Counted from the first letter of the stretch, positions 16,346 through 26,088 are shown. The stretch is 55,827 nt of DNA from Candidatus Krumholzibacteriota bacterium (GCA_016931295.1 JAFGEZ010000040.1:1-55827), one strand, 5' to 3'. The notes: generated by a model not told the origin, from the sequence alone. Translations and numbers: made by a program.

Positions 16346-18067
16346 ATGGAACAAAGGATCATGAAACTCGTCGCCCCGATCGTGCTGGCCTTCGCGCTCG
16401 TCGTGGCCGCGCCGCCGGCGGCCGTGGCGCAGACCGACCCGCGGGCGCTCTCCTCCTACATGAAGGGGGTCTTCCTCGAGTCGCGGTACGACCTCGTCCA
16501 CGCCTACTCGTGGTACATGTACGCCGATCGTTTCGCGCCAAGAACCGCGCGCATCCATCTCCGGCTCGCCCGCGTGACCCTCGAGCTGGGCGATCTCGGG
16601 AAGGCGCGCGACTTCGCGAGCCGGCTCATCGGCATCGAGAACTACGACTCGGAGGCGCGGCTCATCCTCGCCGAGGCGCAGTACCGTGCCGGCGATCCGG
16701 CGGCGGCGCTCGAGAGCCTCGACGCGCTCGACGGGCGCGAGGACGTGCCGCTTTTCGAGATGTTGAAGTTCAGGGCGAAGATCTACCTCGAGACGGATCG
16801 GATCGACGAGGCGCGCGACGCTCTCGAGGAGGCGGCGACCCTCTTCGACGACGACCTGTACGTCCACTACAAGCTCGGGTTCCTCTACGCGAGGCAGGGC
16901 GACGCCGACCGGGCGATCGCCTCATTCCGCCGCGCCATCGAGCTGAATCCCGGGCTCGCCGGCGCGCACGTGGCGCTCGGATCGATCCTCGCGCACGAGG
17001 GCCGGCGCGACGAGGCGAAGGAGGCCTACCGCCGCGCGCTCGAGGTCGAGCCGGACAACCGCACCGCGATGGTCGAGCTGGCGGGACTGCTCGTCGACGG
17101 CGACGAGATCGACGAGGGGATCAGGCTCCTCGAGAAGATGAGGAGCGACGAACAGCTCGACGCGAACGGCCTGATCACACTCGGGCGCTTCTACTACCGC
17201 GCAGGACGGCGGGAGGAGGCGCTCGGCGTCTTCCGGCGCCTGCTCGCCGAGGACGGCGAGCGGCCGAGCTTGTTGCGCATCGTATCGGAACTCGAGGTCG
17301 AGGGAGGCAACCACCGGACCGCCCGGCAATACCTCGAGCGCCTCGTGCGGATCGAACCGGACGTGTTCAACAACTACGTGGGGCTCCTCCTCCTCGGCTT
17401 CGATCTCGCCGGCGCCCCGTCGTCGCCCGCGGAAGCGGCGGCGATCCCCGAAGAGGAGGCGCTGGGGTACCTGCAGCGGGCCGAGGCGCTCGTCGACCCG
17501 GACGCCCCGCAGGACAACTACCTGCTCGGGGCGATCAGGCGGCAGCGCGGCGACGGCGCGATGGCGGAGGAGTATCTCCTGCGCGCCGAACGTTTCGCGC
17601 CGGAAGATCGCCGCATCCTCCTCGAAGTGGCCACGCTCTACGAGCAACGCGGCGACTGGGATCCCGCGCTCGAGCGGCTCTCCCGCCTCCACGAGCTCTT
17701 TCCCGGCGACGCGTCGCTGCAGAATTTCTACGGGTACGTGCTCGCCGAGAAGGGGGAACGACTCGATTTCGCGGAGGAACTGCTCGTCAGGGCGCTCGCC
17801 GCCGAACCGGACAACGGCTACTATCTCGACAGCCTCGGATGGATAAAGTACCGGCAGGGGGAGTACCGGGAGGCCGTCGACCTGCTGCTCGACGCGGTCG
17901 TGAAGGCGAACGACGATTCGGTCATCTGGGAACACCTCGGCGACGCGTGGGACAAGCTCGGCGACCGAGAGAAGGCGGACGACGCCTGGCGGCGCTCCGT
18001 CGAGATCGATCCAAAGAACGAATCGGCCGGCGGCAAGCTCGGCCGGGGCGAGAGCGGAGGGGATTGA
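16346..18067 (+). CDS. Exported TPR-repeat protein
   Basis: A 573-residue protein with an N-terminal signal peptide (MKLVAPIVLAFALVVAAPP, cleaved near AVAQ) followed by tandem tetratricopeptide repeats over nearly the whole length. Clear examples are YVHYKLGFLYARQGDADRAI, AHVALGSILAHEGRRDEAKE and YYLDSLGWIKYRQGEYREAV. It is probably a periplasmic or outer-membrane-associated scaffold. The best signal-peptide start is ATG 16361, with AAAGGA just upstream; ATG 16346 adds five residues. The following lipoprotein gene starts at its stop codon, so the two probably work together. Confidence 0.85.
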   Translation: MEQRIMKLVAPIVLAFALVVAAPPAAVAQTDPRALSSYMKGVFLESRYDLVHAYSWYMYADRFAPRTARIHLRLARVTLELGDLGKARDFASRLIGIENYDSEARLILAEAQYRAGDPAAALESLDALDGREDVPLFEMLKFRAKIYLETDRIDEARDALEEAATLFDDDLYVHYKLGFLYARQGDADRAIASFRRAIELNPGLAGAHVALGSILAHEGRRDEAKEAYRRALEVEPDNRTAMVELAGLLVDGDEIDEGIRLLEKMRSDEQLDANGLITLGRFYYRAGRREEALGVFRRLLAEDGERPSLLRIVSELEVEGGNHRTARQYLERLVRIEPDVFNNYVGLLLLGFDLAGAPSSPAEAAAIPEEEALGYLQRAEALVDPDAPQDNYLLGAIRRQRGDGAMAEEYLLRAERFAPEDRRILLEVATLYEQRGDWDPALERLSRLHELFPGDASLQNFYGYVLAEKGERLDFAEELLVRALAAEPDNGYYLDSLGWIKYRQGEYREAVDLLLDAVVKANDDSVIWEHLGDAWDKLGDREKADDAWRRSVEIDPKNESAGGKLGRGESGGD

Positions 18068-18822
18068 GAGCAAGAACCGTGATCATGGGAGGATCGCCCG
18101 CGATCCTCGTTCTGGCCGCACTGCTCGCATCATGTGCCGGCTCGCCCCCCGGAGGGACGGCGCTTTCCGGCGGCGGTTCCGACTTCGCGTCGATCGCGAT
18201 GCCGGCCACGGAACCGGGGCTCGAACTGGCCGGCAAGGCGAAGATCGACCTGCCCCGGGCGCGGCTTCGCGGCGCCTGCCGCATCCTTTTCCTCCCACCA
18301 AACCGGCTGCGGATCGATTTCCGCCACTCGAGCCTCTTCGGCGCCTGGCGCGAGGACGCGACGATCGCCGTCGACGGAGGGGAATTGACGATCGTCGATC
18401 GCGAGCGGGGCACGCGACTTTCCGGCGCGGAGGCGATCGACCTGATCGGCGGCCACCTGGAGATGGCGATCAGTCCCGGCGACCTGGTTGCGGCGCTCCT
18501 CCTCGGGCCCTTCCCATTCGACGAGTTCGAGGATATCGCGTGGGGCGGAAAGGGGAACCGGACGCTGGCCGCCCGGTGGCGCGGGCGGCAAATCGCGATC
18601 GAGCTCGACGAGCGGGGGCGTCCCGTAGAATTCCGTCTCCGCGGCGAGGATTCGGCGGACGACTGCATCGTCTCGTACCGGTACGATGGCGAAGCGGGCG
18701 ACGCGCCGTCGCGCTACGTGGTGACGAGGGAATTCGGCCCGGGACGGCTCTCGTTGGACGTGAGCCGATCGGAACGGCGCCCCGTGGCGTTTCCCGAGCT
18801 CGATCCGTGGGATCGACGGTGA
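18064..18822 (+). CDS. Lipoprotein, DUF4292/LolB-like
   Basis: A lipoprotein of about 252 residues. The lipobox is LLASC, giving a lipidated Cys around residue 23 from TTG 18064. TTG overlaps the upstream stop as TTGA and has GGAGGGG just before it; GTG 18079 and ATG 18085 are alternatives with poorer ribosome-binding sites. The mature part (AKIDLPRARLRGACRILFLP, then FGAWREDATIAVDGGELTIVD) resembles the repeated strands of DUF4292/LolB-like proteins that bind lipid or lipoprotein acyl chains. This resemblance is by eye and not certain. It is the second gene of a pair with the TPR protein. Confidence 0.65.
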   Translation: MRARTVIMGGSPAILVLAALLASCAGSPPGGTALSGGGSDFASIAMPATEPGLELAGKAKIDLPRARLRGACRILFLPPNRLRIDFRHSSLFGAWREDATIAVDGGELTIVDRERGTRLSGAEAIDLIGGHLEMAISPGDLVAALLLGPFPFDEFEDIAWGGKGNRTLAARWRGRQIAIELDERGRPVEFRLRGEDSADDCIVSYRYDGEAGDAPSRYVVTREFGPGRLSLDVSRSERRPVAFPELDPWDRR

Positions 18823-18874
18823 GAAAAAGCGGTCGGTCCGGGGGAACTTTCGGGGCGACGGGGGGTAGGAACAG

Positions 18875-19546
18875 GTGAAAGACGATACGACGGGAGACGA
18901 TCGCGTGAACGTTGAAAGCCGGCCGGCGGCGGGACGCGGCGCGCTGGTGGAACTCTCCGACGAGGACCTGATCCTCCGGGTGCAGCGCGGAGAGAACCAC
19001 GCGTACGACATCCTGGTCGCTCGGTACAAGAACCGCCTGTACGCCTATCTGTTCAGGCTTCTCGGGAACGAGAGCGAGGCGGAGGAATTCGCCCAGGAGG
19101 CGTTCGTCCGGGCCTACATGAACGCGGACAAGTACAGGACGGTCGCCAGGTTCTCCACGTGGCTCTACACGATCGCGACGAATCTCGTCAGGAACAGGAT
19201 CAGGAACATAAAGCGCCGCCCGAAGATGGTGAGGATGTGGTCGGAGACGGACGGCGGCGACGACGGGCGGTGGATCGACGTCGAGGACGACGGGCCGACG
19301 CCCGAGGAGGAGATGGATCGCACGACGCTCAATGCCGCGATCCAGGAAGCGATAGGGAAGATACCGGTCAAGTACCGGCCGGCCTTCGTGCTGCGGGAGA
19401 TAAACGGATTGAGCTACGACGAGATCGCCGCGGCGACGAACCTCAAGCTCGGGACGGTGCGTTCACGCATCAACCGGGGGAGGATGTATTTCAAGAAGGC
19501 GGTCGCGCCGCTTCTCGGAGACGATACCAGGTTCAGGGGGAAATGA
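18875..19546 (+). CDS. ECF-family RNA polymerase sigma factor (RpoE-like)
   Basis: A 223-residue group IV sigma factor. Region 2 runs from about residue 28 (SDEDLILRVQRGENHAYDIL) through NESEAEEFAQEAFVRAY and FSTWLYTIATNLVRNRIR. Region 4 is IPVKYRPAFVLREINGLSYD followed by the helix-turn-helix EIAAATNLKLGTVRSRINRG. An acidic linker joins them. GTG 18875 is preceded by TAGGA. The next gene, one base downstream, encodes a zinc anti-sigma factor, so the pair forms a regulated stress-response switch, probably envelope-related given the neighbours. Confidence 0.93.
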   Translation: MKDDTTGDDRVNVESRPAAGRGALVELSDEDLILRVQRGENHAYDILVARYKNRLYAYLFRLLGNESEAEEFAQEAFVRAYMNADKYRTVARFSTWLYTIATNLVRNRIRNIKRRPKMVRMWSETDGGDDGRWIDVEDDGPTPEEEMDRTTLNAAIQEAIGKIPVKYRPAFVLREINGLSYDEIAAATNLKLGTVRSRINRGRMYFKKAVAPLLGDDTRFRGK

Positions 19547-19547
19547 C

Positions 19548-20204
19548 ATGCGTTGCGCAAGGGCACGGGAGATGTATCTCTCACACTTCGACGGGCTCCT
19601 CGACGAGAAGCAGAGGATCCTGCTGCAACAGCACCTCGACGCGTGCGCCGCGTGCGCCGCGTTCGCCGGGGAGATGGATCGCTGTCTCGCGCTCGTCCAC
19701 GATCTTCCCGACGTCGAGCCGTCGGAGAATTTCGAATGGAACGTCAAGCGGCGGATCCTCGAGGAGCGGGCGAGAGCGGTGCGCTCGCGGGGCGATCTCC
19801 TGATCGGCTCCTGGCGTTGGGGCGCCAAGTTCGCCGCCACCGCGGCGGCGGTCGCGGCGGTCGCCGTCTTCGCGATGACGAACTGGCTCGGCCAGGCGGG
19901 CATGCCCTCCTTCGCCGTCGAGGAGACCCACCCGGCGGCCCGGACCGCGGCGGTCCGGACGGAGGTCGACCGCGGCCGCACGAACATGGGCTATCCGCCG
20001 GTGCTCCAGATGGTCTCGCAGGAGGCCTTCCCCGTCACGAAGAGCGTGGAACCGTCGAGGGATCTTCCCATCCGGTTCGCCGGATCGGATGCGGCCGATT
20101 CTCTCGCCGCGGAGAACCGGCTGCTCCGCGAGCGCCTGCTGCAGCTGCAGCGGGAGAACCTGTACTACCGCCAGGTCATCGTACGGATGAGGACGCGACG
20201 CTGA
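19548..20204 (+). CDS. Membrane-bound zinc anti-sigma factor
   Basis: A 218-residue protein. Residues 1-40 form a zf-HC2/ZAS domain with the HX3CX2C motif His29, Cys33, Cys36 (HLDACAAC) plus Cys3. One transmembrane helix follows near residues 85-110 (KFAATAAAVAAVAVFAMTNW). The outer part is about 110 residues and ends in a Leu-rich coiled coil (LAAENRLLRERLLQLQREN). The ZAS domain would hold the adjacent ECF sigma; the periplasmic coil could sense or bind partners. It starts one base after the sigma stop and is followed by an intrinsic terminator, so the two genes form a complete operon. Confidence 0.88.
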   Translation: MRCARAREMYLSHFDGLLDEKQRILLQQHLDACAACAAFAGEMDRCLALVHDLPDVEPSENFEWNVKRRILEERARAVRSRGDLLIGSWRWGAKFAATAAAVAAVAVFAMTNWLGQAGMPSFAVEETHPAARTAAVRTEVDRGRTNMGYPPVLQMVSQEAFPVTKSVEPSRDLPIRFAGSDAADSLAAENRLLRERLLQLQRENLYYRQVIVRMRTRR

Positions 20205-20232
20205 GCCCGCGCGCCGACCTCCGGACCCGGAG

Positions 20233-20264
20233 AGACCCCTCGACCACGGGGGGTCTTTTCTTTT
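20233..20264 (+). terminator. Rho-independent terminator after the sigma/anti-sigma operon
   Basis: AGACCCC (20233-20239) pairs with GGGGTCT (20250-20256) across a 10-base loop, followed by TTTCTTTTCCC. This is the best intrinsic terminator in the window. Confidence 0.85.
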
Positions 20265-20267
20265 CCC

Positions 20268-20297
20268 TTGCCCGGGGCGCCTCGTGCTTCGTATCGT
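20268..20297 (+). promoter_or_regulatory. Possible promoter for the DUF4837 lipoprotein gene
   Basis: TTGCCC (20268-20273) and TATCGT (20292-20297) are 18 bases apart, just after the terminator. Each is 4/6 to consensus. Position supports it more than sequence quality. Confidence 0.4.
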
Positions 20298-20316
20298 TCC
20301 CACGGGAGGAATACTC

Positions 20317-21330
20317 ATGAGACGAATGGCAATCGCGATCGCAACGATCGCGCTCGCGCTCGCGTCGTGCGGCGTGAACAGCACGTATCCGCCCGTCGGC
20401 TCCTACAGCAACGTCGTCATCGTCACCGAGGCGGGGCGCGTGGAGGACGCCGTGACCGAGGCGATCGTCAGGGAGATCCAGCACGAGATGGATTATTACA
20501 CGAAGACGGAACTGCAGTTCCGCGTCCGTCTCGTTCCCGCGCTCGATTTCGAGCGGCAGCGCCCGACGAAGAACATGGTGATCTGCGGCGTCGTCAGGGA
20601 CGGCGACGTGGGCAGGATCATCGAGAGTTTCATCGGCACGACGGGCGTTCGCCGGGTGCTCGAGGGGAAGGACCGCGTCTTCCGCAAGATGGATTATCCC
20701 GTGAAGGGCCAGTACACGATCATCGTGACCGCGTCGAGCCGCGAGACCCTTCTCGAGACGATCAGGGAGAACGGGGCGACGGTCCGCGATCTCATCGAAT
20801 ACGGCAACCGGCTCCGCCTGCGCGACTTCCTTCTCGATCGGGAACGCGAGGACCTCGAGGAGGAGCTCGCCGCGAAGTACGGCTTCTCCCTCCGCATACC
20901 GGAGCTCTACGAGCTCAACCAGGAGCGCCCGGAGGTGCCCGGCTTCGAGTTCGTGCGGACGCCCCCCCACCGGGGCCTGACCGTCTCCTGGGAGCCCTGG
21001 GACGGGCGGGGACTCTCGCTCGCCGATTCGAGCCTCCTCTACGAGGCGCGGGAGCGGCTCGCCTGGGCGATGTACGATCGCGACGTCATGCGCCGGGAGA
21101 TGGTCCGGTTCGACGAGGAGGCGCTGGGCGACTACGAGGCCGTGGCGATGAGGGGATACTGGGAGAACTCCGAGGACCTCTACGGGGGGCCGTTTCTCTG
21201 CTTCTTCGTGCTCGACCGGGTGGCCTCCCGGCTCTGGATCGTCGACTGCGTCGTCTACGCGCCGACCTTCGACAAGCACACGTTCATCAGGGAGCTGCAC
21301 GCCGTCGCGGAGACCTTCAGCATCCGGTGA
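20317..21330 (+). CDS. DUF4837 family lipoprotein
   Basis: A 337-residue lipoprotein. The signal is MRRMAIAIATIALALASC with lipobox LASC (Cys18). The mature protein begins with a two-part DUF4837 pattern: YSNVVIVTEAGRVEDAVTEA, then a core with FRKMDYPVKGQYTIIVTAS and, after a 60-residue linker, GLTVSWEPWDG and MRGYWENSEDLYGGPFLCFF. DUF4837 proteins are best known from the Bacteroidetes/FCB group and have no established function. GGGAGGA is six bases before ATG 20317; the upstream in-frame ATG-like starts lie before the signal peptide. It stands between a terminator and its own possible promoter. Confidence 0.82.
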   Translation: MRRMAIAIATIALALASCGVNSTYPPVGSYSNVVIVTEAGRVEDAVTEAIVREIQHEMDYYTKTELQFRVRLVPALDFERQRPTKNMVICGVVRDGDVGRIIESFIGTTGVRRVLEGKDRVFRKMDYPVKGQYTIIVTASSRETLLETIRENGATVRDLIEYGNRLRLRDFLLDREREDLEEELAAKYGFSLRIPELYELNQERPEVPGFEFVRTPPHRGLTVSWEPWDGRGLSLADSSLLYEARERLAWAMYDRDVMRREMVRFDEEALGDYEAVAMRGYWENSEDLYGGPFLCFFVLDRVASRLWIVDCVVYAPTFDKHTFIRELHAVAETFSIR

Positions 21331-21359
21331 GGCGGCGGCCTGGAGGCGCCACGACGCGC

Positions 21360-21388
21360 TTGACAGCCGCGATGCGCTCTGGTAGCTT
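21360..21388 (+). promoter_or_regulatory. Sigma70 promoter upstream of the TPR/efp operon
   Basis: A perfect TTGACA (21360-21365) is followed after 17 bases by TAGCTT (21383-21388, 4/6). Transcription would start near 21395, about 28 bases before ATG 21423. It probably drives the TPR gene and efp, perhaps the following acc genes. Confidence 0.6.
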
Positions 21389-21422
21389 CCGTCTCGACCG
21401 GCGTTTGAACGGAAGGGAAGGG

Positions 21423-22412
21423 ATGACAGGAGCTTTCAGCGAAGAGACCGGGCACCTCGAGGAGCGGTTCGAACGCGCTCCGTCCTCCCGTCTGTTCGCG
21501 CCCCTCGCCGACGCCTACCGCAAGGACGGGGCGGTCGATCGGGCGATCGAATTGTGCGAGCAGGGCCTCGAGCGCTATCCCGATTACGCCAGCGCGCACG
21601 TGATCCTCGGGAAATGCTACTACGACAAGGGGGCCACCGAGCGGGCGAAGGCCGAGTTCGAGCGTGTCGTCGAGATCGACCCGGAAAACATGGTGGCGCT
21701 CAGGTTCCTCGGCAACATCCTGCTCGCCGAGGGAGACCGCGACGGCGCCGCGTCCTTCTTCCGAACGCTCCTTTCCATCGACCCGACGAACGGGGAGGCC
21801 GCGTCGGCCCTCGGGGAGCTGGAAAACGAATTCCGCGTGCGGGAGATCGATCTCGGCTCCACCGCCGACGGATCAGAGGGCGAACGCTCGCGCGACCTGG
21901 CGACGATGACGCTCGCCGGCATCTACGCGTCGCAGGGATACTACAACAAGGCGCTCGGGATCTACCGCGACGTGCTCAGGCGGGAGCCGGACAACGCGGA
22001 AGCGAAGAGCATGCTCGAGCGGCTCGGCCAGCTCGTCGACGGCGACGACCGGGAGCGGGACCTCGCGTTCGACGAGGACGTTCTCACGATATCCGTCGAC
22101 GACGTCGGCGAGGAACTCGCCGTGCACACGGCGGGACCGGGAGGATCGACGGATTCCGCGGCGGCGGAACGCGGCGAGATCGCCGACGCCGTCAGGGAAC
22201 TCGACGAGGAGGAGCGGCGAGGCGGCGATGCAACTCCGGCGACCGGATCCCCCGAAGCGCCGCGGGAATCCGTCCCGCGCCGGGAGAGGCCGGGGCGCCG
22301 GGAAGGGAATGCCCCGCCGGCCGCCGACCGGGCTGCCGCCGCACCCACGCCGCCGGAGATGGCGGATTTCCGCAACTGGCTCAACCGCCTGAAGGGCGAC
22401 GCCGACAACTGA
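21423..22412 (+). CDS. Cytosolic TPR-repeat protein with disordered C-terminal linker
   Basis: A 329-residue protein without a signal peptide. Residues 1-190 are TPR repeats (LFAPLADAYRKDGAVDRAIE, AHVILGKCYYDKGATERAKA, TLAGIYASQGYYNKALGIYR). Residues 200-310 are low-complexity, rich in Asp, Glu, Ala, Pro and Arg, and probably disordered. The end, MADFRNWLNRLKGDADN, looks like a short amphipathic binding helix. Function unknown; an adaptor role is inferred from the repeats and tail. GGAAGGG precedes ATG 21423. efp follows 21 bases later. Confidence 0.8.
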   Translation: MTGAFSEETGHLEERFERAPSSRLFAPLADAYRKDGAVDRAIELCEQGLERYPDYASAHVILGKCYYDKGATERAKAEFERVVEIDPENMVALRFLGNILLAEGDRDGAASFFRTLLSIDPTNGEAASALGELENEFRVREIDLGSTADGSEGERSRDLATMTLAGIYASQGYYNKALGIYRDVLRREPDNAEAKSMLERLGQLVDGDDRERDLAFDEDVLTISVDDVGEELAVHTAGPGGSTDSAAAERGEIADAVRELDEEERRGGDATPATGSPEAPRESVPRRERPGRREGNAPPAADRAAAAPTPPEMADFRNWLNRLKGDADN

Positions 22413-22433
22413 TGTCTGGAGGAGAGGAAGGGC

Positions 22434-22993
22434 ATGGCCGACACGAGCGATTTCCGCAACGGGCTCATCATCCGGCTCGATGGAAAACTCTATGCGATCG
22501 CTGATTTCCAGCACGTCAAACCGGGCAAGGGCGGCGCCTTCGTCAGGACGAAGCTCAAGCAGATCCCCGAGGGGTTCGTCATCGACAAGACCTTCAGGGC
22601 GGGGGAGAAGGTGGACGAGGTCCGCGTCGAGCGGCACGCCTTCCAGTACCTCTACAGCGCCGACGACCTCTACTACGTGATGCACAAGGAGACCTACGAA
22701 CAGATTCCCCTGCCGAAATCCCTCCTCGACGACCAGCTCGACTATCTCAAGGAGAACACCGACATATCCGTCCTCATGACCGGCGACAAGCCGATCGCCG
22801 TCGAGCTGCCGAATTTCGTCGAACTCGCCGTGACCGAGACCGAGCCGGGGCTCCGTGGCGACACCGCCCAGGGTGGATCGAAGAGCGCGACCCTCGAGAC
22901 GGGAGCCGTGGTCACCGTGCCCCTCTTCATCGAGATCGGTGACGTTCTCAAGGTCGATACGAGGACCGGGCGGTATATCGAACGGGTGAAGGG

Positions 22994-22997
<4 letters not shown>
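22434..22997 (+). CDS. efp: Elongation factor P
   Basis: A 187-residue EF-P that relieves ribosome stalling at polyproline. The KOW-like N-domain, the central OB domain ([20 protein letters not shown]) and the C-domain ([20 protein letters not shown]) are complete. The domain I loop reads [16 protein letters not shown], so Lys32 occupies the position that is modified by beta-lysylation in many proteobacteria. No EpmA/EpmB is in the window, so modification cannot be judged. The stop overlaps accB as ATGA. Confidence 0.97.
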
Positions 22998-23464
<467 letters not shown>

Positions 23465-23582
23465 TCCTTGCAAAATATCCTTCCCGACACAGCCACGACC
23501 GACGTGCGCCCGGACGTGCCGAGCCCGGCCCGGCGGCGCGTGGACGCATGGCGAAACAACTCGAGGCCTGGAAGGTAATACA

Positions 23583-24719
23583 ATGAATATAAAGAACATA
23601 CTCGAAGCCATGATCAAGAGCAAGGCGTCGGATCTTCACGTGAAGGCAGGCCTCCAGCCGGTCGTCCGCGTCGACGGCAAATTGCAGCATCTCGAGTTCG
23701 ATCGCCCGACTCCGAAGGACATGGAGGAGATCGCCGACCAGATCCTCACGCCGAAGCAGAAGGAGCGCTTCAAGAAGACGCGCGAGGTGGATTTCGCGTT
23801 CGGCGTCGCGGGGCTGGCCCGTTTCCGCGCGAACTTCTACGTTCAGCGGGGATCGATCGCCATGGTCTTCCGCCACGTCCCCGTCGAGATATTGACGCTC
23901 GACGATCTCGGGCTCCCCGGGATCCTCAAGGAACTCGCCTTGATGCAGCGCGGCCTCATCTTCGTCACCGGTACGGTCGGCAGCGGCAAGTCGACCACGC
24001 TCGCGGCGATGGTGAGCGAGATCAACCGCAGGGCGAACAAGAACATCATCACCGTCGAGGATCCGATCGAGTTCCTCCACCACGACGAGAAGAGTATCAT
24101 CAACCAGCGCGAGATCGGTTCGGACACCTCCTCGTTCCACGAGGCGCTGCGGCACATCCTCCGGCAGGATCCCGACGTGATCCTCGTCGGCGAGATCCGC
24201 GACGCCCTGACGATGGAGATCGCCCTGATGGCCGCCGATACGGGCCATCTCGTCCTCTCGACCCTGCATACGACCGATGCGACGCAGACGATCAACCGCG
24301 TCATCTCCTTCTTCCCGCCGCACCAGCACCAGGAGATCCGCTACCTGCTCGCCTCCACGCTCCAGTCGGTCATCGCGCAGCGCCTGATCCCCCGGTGCGA
24401 CTGCGCCGGGCGCGTGGCCGCGGTCGAAGTAATGGTTGTCACCTCTTCCATCAGGGAGTATATTATTGACCCTGAAAAGACGCCCATGATCTCGCAGGCG
24501 ATCAGGGAAGGGGTCTCGTCGCACGCCATGCAGAGCTTCGACCAGTCCCTCATGAAGCTGTTCACCGAAGGGCTCATCTCCATCGAGGAGGCCATGAAGA
24601 ACAGCACCAATCCCCACGAATTCAGCCTGCGGCTCAAGGGCATACAGGCCACCAGCGACAAGACGTGGGAAGGGTTCGAGGGAGCCGGCAGCGGCGTTGC
24701 GTCATCCGGCGACTTCTAG
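23583..24719 (+). CDS. pilT: Type IV pilus retraction ATPase PilT
   Basis: A 378-residue hexameric ATPase that powers pilus retraction and twitching. The N-domain begins MNIKNILEAMIKSKASDLHV, the PilT signature. Walker A is GTVGSGKSTT, the Asp box is ITVEDPIEFLH, Walker B is DPDVILVGEIRD, and the His box is STLHTTDATQTINR. The AIRAG-type C-terminal motif is replaced here by VSSHAMQSFDQSL. GGAAGG precedes ATG 23583. No other pilus gene is nearby; the gene lies between accB and accC, ten bases before accC. Confidence 0.95.
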   Translation: MNIKNILEAMIKSKASDLHVKAGLQPVVRVDGKLQHLEFDRPTPKDMEEIADQILTPKQKERFKKTREVDFAFGVAGLARFRANFYVQRGSIAMVFRHVPVEILTLDDLGLPGILKELALMQRGLIFVTGTVGSGKSTTLAAMVSEINRRANKNIITVEDPIEFLHHDEKSIINQREIGSDTSSFHEALRHILRQDPDVILVGEIRDALTMEIALMAADTGHLVLSTLHTTDATQTINRVISFFPPHQHQEIRYLLASTLQSVIAQRLIPRCDCAGRVAAVEVMVVTSSIREYIIDPEKTPMISQAIREGVSSHAMQSFDQSLMKLFTEGLISIEEAMKNSTNPHEFSLRLKGIQATSDKTWEGFEGAGSGVASSGDF

Positions 24720-24729
24720 ATCGATCCGT

Positions 24730-26088
24730 ATGTACAAGAAAATCCTGATCGCCGCGCGCGGAGAGATCGCGCTCCGTATCATGCGCGCCTGCCAGGAGCT
24801 CGGTATCCGGGCGGTCGTCGTGCACTCGGAGGCCGACCGCGATTCGCTCCAGGTCAAGCTCGCCGACGAGGACGTCTGCATCGGCGGGGCCCAGCCCGTC
24901 GAGAGCTATCTCAACATCCCCCGCATCATCGCCGCCGCCGAGATCACCGGCGCCGAGGCGGTGCACCCCGGATACGGATTCCTCGCCGAGAGCGCGCGTT
25001 TCGCGGAGATCTGCACATCCTGCGGCATCGACTGGATCGGTCCATCGCCCGAGGTCATGATCGCCATGGGGAACAAGTCGACCGCCCGCCGCCTGATGGC
25101 CGATGCGGGGCTGCCGATCATCCCCGGGAGCGAGGGGATCGTCGGCACGGAGGAGGAGGCGGTGGTTTTGGCCGGGGAGATCGGCTACCCCGTCATGATC
25201 AAGGCGGCGGCCGGCGGGGGCGGGCGAGGCATCCGCGTCGTCCGCGACGTCGAGGATCTCCGCGGGCTCTTCCACCAGGCGGGGCAGGAGGCGGAGATCT
25301 CCTTCGGCGACAGCGGCCTCTACCTGGAGAAGTACCTCGAGGCGCCCCGGCACATCGAGGTGCAGATCTTCGGGGACGGCGAGGGACGGGCGATCCATCT
25401 CGGCGAGCGCGAATGCAGCATCCAGCGGCGCCATCAGAAACTCATCGAGGAATCCCCGTCGCCAGGGATCGACGACGAGATGCGCCGGCGCATCCTCGAC
25501 TTCGCGGTGAAGGGCGCCGAATCGATACGCTACGGCTCGCTCGGCACGATGGAGTTCCTCGTGAGCGGGGGGCGGGTGTACTTCCTCGAGATGAACACGC
25601 GGGTGCAGGTGGAGCATCCCGTGACGGAGATGGTGACGGGGATCGATCTCATCAAGGAGCAGATACTGCTCGCCTCGGTCGGCGTCAGCCGCGTTTTCGA
25701 CGCCCCGCCCCGCTTCCGCGGGCACGCGATCGAGTGCCGGATCAACGCCGAGGACCCCGCCAGGAACTTCAAGCCGGCGCCGGGCAGGATCGATTTCTGG
25801 CATCCCCCCGGCGGCCCCGGGGTCCGCGTGGATTCCCACCTCTACGCGGGATACGTCGTGCCGCCGTACTACGATTCCCTTCTCGCGAAGATCATCACCT
25901 GGGGGGAGACGCGGGAGGAATCGCGCCAGCGGATGGCCAGATCGCTCCGCGAGTGCGTCATCGAGGGGATACCGACGACGATTCCCTTCCTGTTGTCCGT
26001 CCTCGAGGACGACGTCTTCATCTCCGGCGATTTCGATACGGATTACATCGACAACCGGGGTCCCGTTCCCCCCGCGGAAGGGACGTGA
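24730..26088 (+). CDS. accC: Biotin carboxylase subunit of acetyl-CoA carboxylase
   Basis: A 452-residue ATP-grasp enzyme that carboxylates the biotin on AccB. Motifs include KILIAARGEIALRIMRAC, HPGYGFLAESARFAE, MGNKSTARRLM, the glycine-rich KAAAGGGGRGIRVV, HIEVQIFGDG, FLEMNTRVQVEHPVTEMV and GHAIECRINAEDP, all in order. The usual ANRGEIA reads AARGEIA here, a minor departure. Length is normal. The stop overlaps the next gene as GTGA. Confidence 0.96.
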   Translation: MYKKILIAARGEIALRIMRACQELGIRAVVVHSEADRDSLQVKLADEDVCIGGAQPVESYLNIPRIIAAAEITGAEAVHPGYGFLAESARFAEICTSCGIDWIGPSPEVMIAMGNKSTARRLMADAGLPIIPGSEGIVGTEEEAVVLAGEIGYPVMIKAAAGGGGRGIRVVRDVEDLRGLFHQAGQEAEISFGDSGLYLEKYLEAPRHIEVQIFGDGEGRAIHLGERECSIQRRHQKLIEESPSPGIDDEMRRRILDFAVKGAESIRYGSLGTMEFLVSGGRVYFLEMNTRVQVEHPVTEMVTGIDLIKEQILLASVGVSRVFDAPPRFRGHAIECRINAEDPARNFKPAPGRIDFWHPPGGPGVRVDSHLYAGYVVPPYYDSLLAKIITWGETREESRQRMARSLRECVIEGIPTTIPFLLSVLEDDVFISGDFDTDYIDNRGPVPPAEGT

